Assembly (NCBI GenBank): GCA_016716275.1
Contig: JADJWR010000003.1
Location: forward strand, 868,001 to 932,000
Direction of reading: 5' to 3'
DNA: 64,000 bases
DNA from: Burkholderiales bacterium
Lineage (GTDB): Bacteria; Pseudomonadota; Gammaproteobacteria; Burkholderiales; Burkholderiaceae_F
Below are positions 63,564-64,000 of this stretch, piece after piece. A program made the translations under genes and the position numbers. Below the pieces are notes generated by a model. The model had not been told where the DNA came from and did no database searches. It saw only the letters and a program-made list of their open reading frames with translations. Each line of letters begins with the position of its first letter. Within the stretch, counting starts at the first letter, position 1.

Positions 63564-64000
63564 TCAGGAAAACAGGCGGCGCGCCCGCTCGGAGCCCGGC
63601 TCCAGGTCGGCGGCGCGCATCTGCTCGTACAGCGCCTGCAGGGCGGGCTCGATCGCCTCGATCGACCCGGGCGCGATCGGCTTGCCGTGGTCGTCGACCA
63701 CCCGGGCATTGAGCAGCGCCGCCAGCTCGCTGGCGGTCGAGAACATCGCCCGCAGCGGCTGCGCCGCCGGCGGCACCGACGGCACGTCGAGTTCCAGCAG
63801 CAGCAGATCATCGGCAGCCAGGCGGGCGCTGAACGGCACCACTGCATCGTCGCTGCGCCGCAGCCATCGGCGCTCGCCGTCCGGCACGAGGCCGATCGCC
63901 AGCGCCGATCTGCTCACCACGGCCGGGTTGAAGGCGCCGTCGCCGGGCTGCAGGGTCAGGCCGATCTGCACGTCGAACTGGGCGATCTTCGCCTCGAGTT
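63564..64000 (-). CDS. zipA: Cell division protein ZipA, C-terminal part
   Basis: Cut by the right edge; the frame is open to the last base. The visible 145 residues are the FtsZ-binding ZipA_C domain: LEAKIAQFDVQIGLTLQPGD, a beta-sheet face with MFSTASELAALLNARVVDDHG, and the final helix IEPALQALYEQMRAADLEPG. The internal GTG at 63971 is not a start. In many betaproteobacteria zipA lies directly upstream of ligA, as here. Confidence 0.9.
   Translation of the reverse strand, partial: LEAKIAQFDVQIGLTLQPGDGAFNPAVVSRSALAIGLVPDGERRWLRRSDDAVVPFSARLAADDLLLLELDVPSVPPAAQPLRAMFSTASELAALLNARVVDDHGKPIAPGSIEAIEPALQALYEQMRAADLEPGSERARRLFS

Overview
The window is a high-GC chromosomal segment of a Gram-negative bacterium, most likely a betaproteobacterium of the Rhodocyclales/Accumulibacter type. 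This is inferred from the rpsB-tsf-pyrH-frr-uppS-cdsA-dxr-rseP-bamA-skp-lpxD-fabZ-lpxA-lpxB-rnhB order, the divergent ppsA/ppsR pair, guaB-guaA and ratA/rnfH. Genus assignment is inference. No rRNA, tRNA, CRISPR array or complete insertion sequence was seen.

Region by region. 1-6.7 kb: end of a yqjD-yqjE membrane operon, purT, a LuxR-type response regulator convergent with a membrane hybrid histidine kinase, an LD-carboxypeptidase, and a TadA deaminase carrying an N-terminal DUF2087-like domain. 6.7-9.1 kb: two outer-membrane proteins, one a PagP palmitoyltransferase fused to an OmpW-like barrel. 9.3-19.4 kb is accessory: a decayed higBA toxin-antitoxin pair, a LysR regulator with three aldo/keto reductases, an exported esterase and an exported cupin-CMD protein, then an intact higBA pair divergent from a helical-repeat protein. 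19.4-24.4 kb is housekeeping: guaA, guaB, a DUF4124 protein, rnfH, ratA, smpB. 24.4-31.6 kb is a signalling operon: small membrane protein, SLC5-type transporter fused to a histidine kinase, single-domain receiver, degenerate kinase fused to a DEDDh exonuclease, CBS-DUF294 protein. 31.6-41.3 kb: SPFH/NfeD membrane pair with a 35-codon ORF, ppsA/ppsR, prolyl oligopeptidase, lipase, cfa. 41.3-56.6 kb is the long minus-strand envelope and translation cluster. 56.7-64 kb: map, glnD, then def, mtnP, ligA and a truncated zipA.

The most unusual items are the PagP-OmpW fusion, the pseudokinase-exonuclease fusion within the transporter-kinase operon, the DUF2087-TadA fusion, a duplicated promoter/operator with identical spacing in front of two reductase genes, one decayed and one intact higBA locus (the latter with a promoter that would give a leaderless toxin mRNA), and a related intergenic element directly 3' of both bamA and pyrH.
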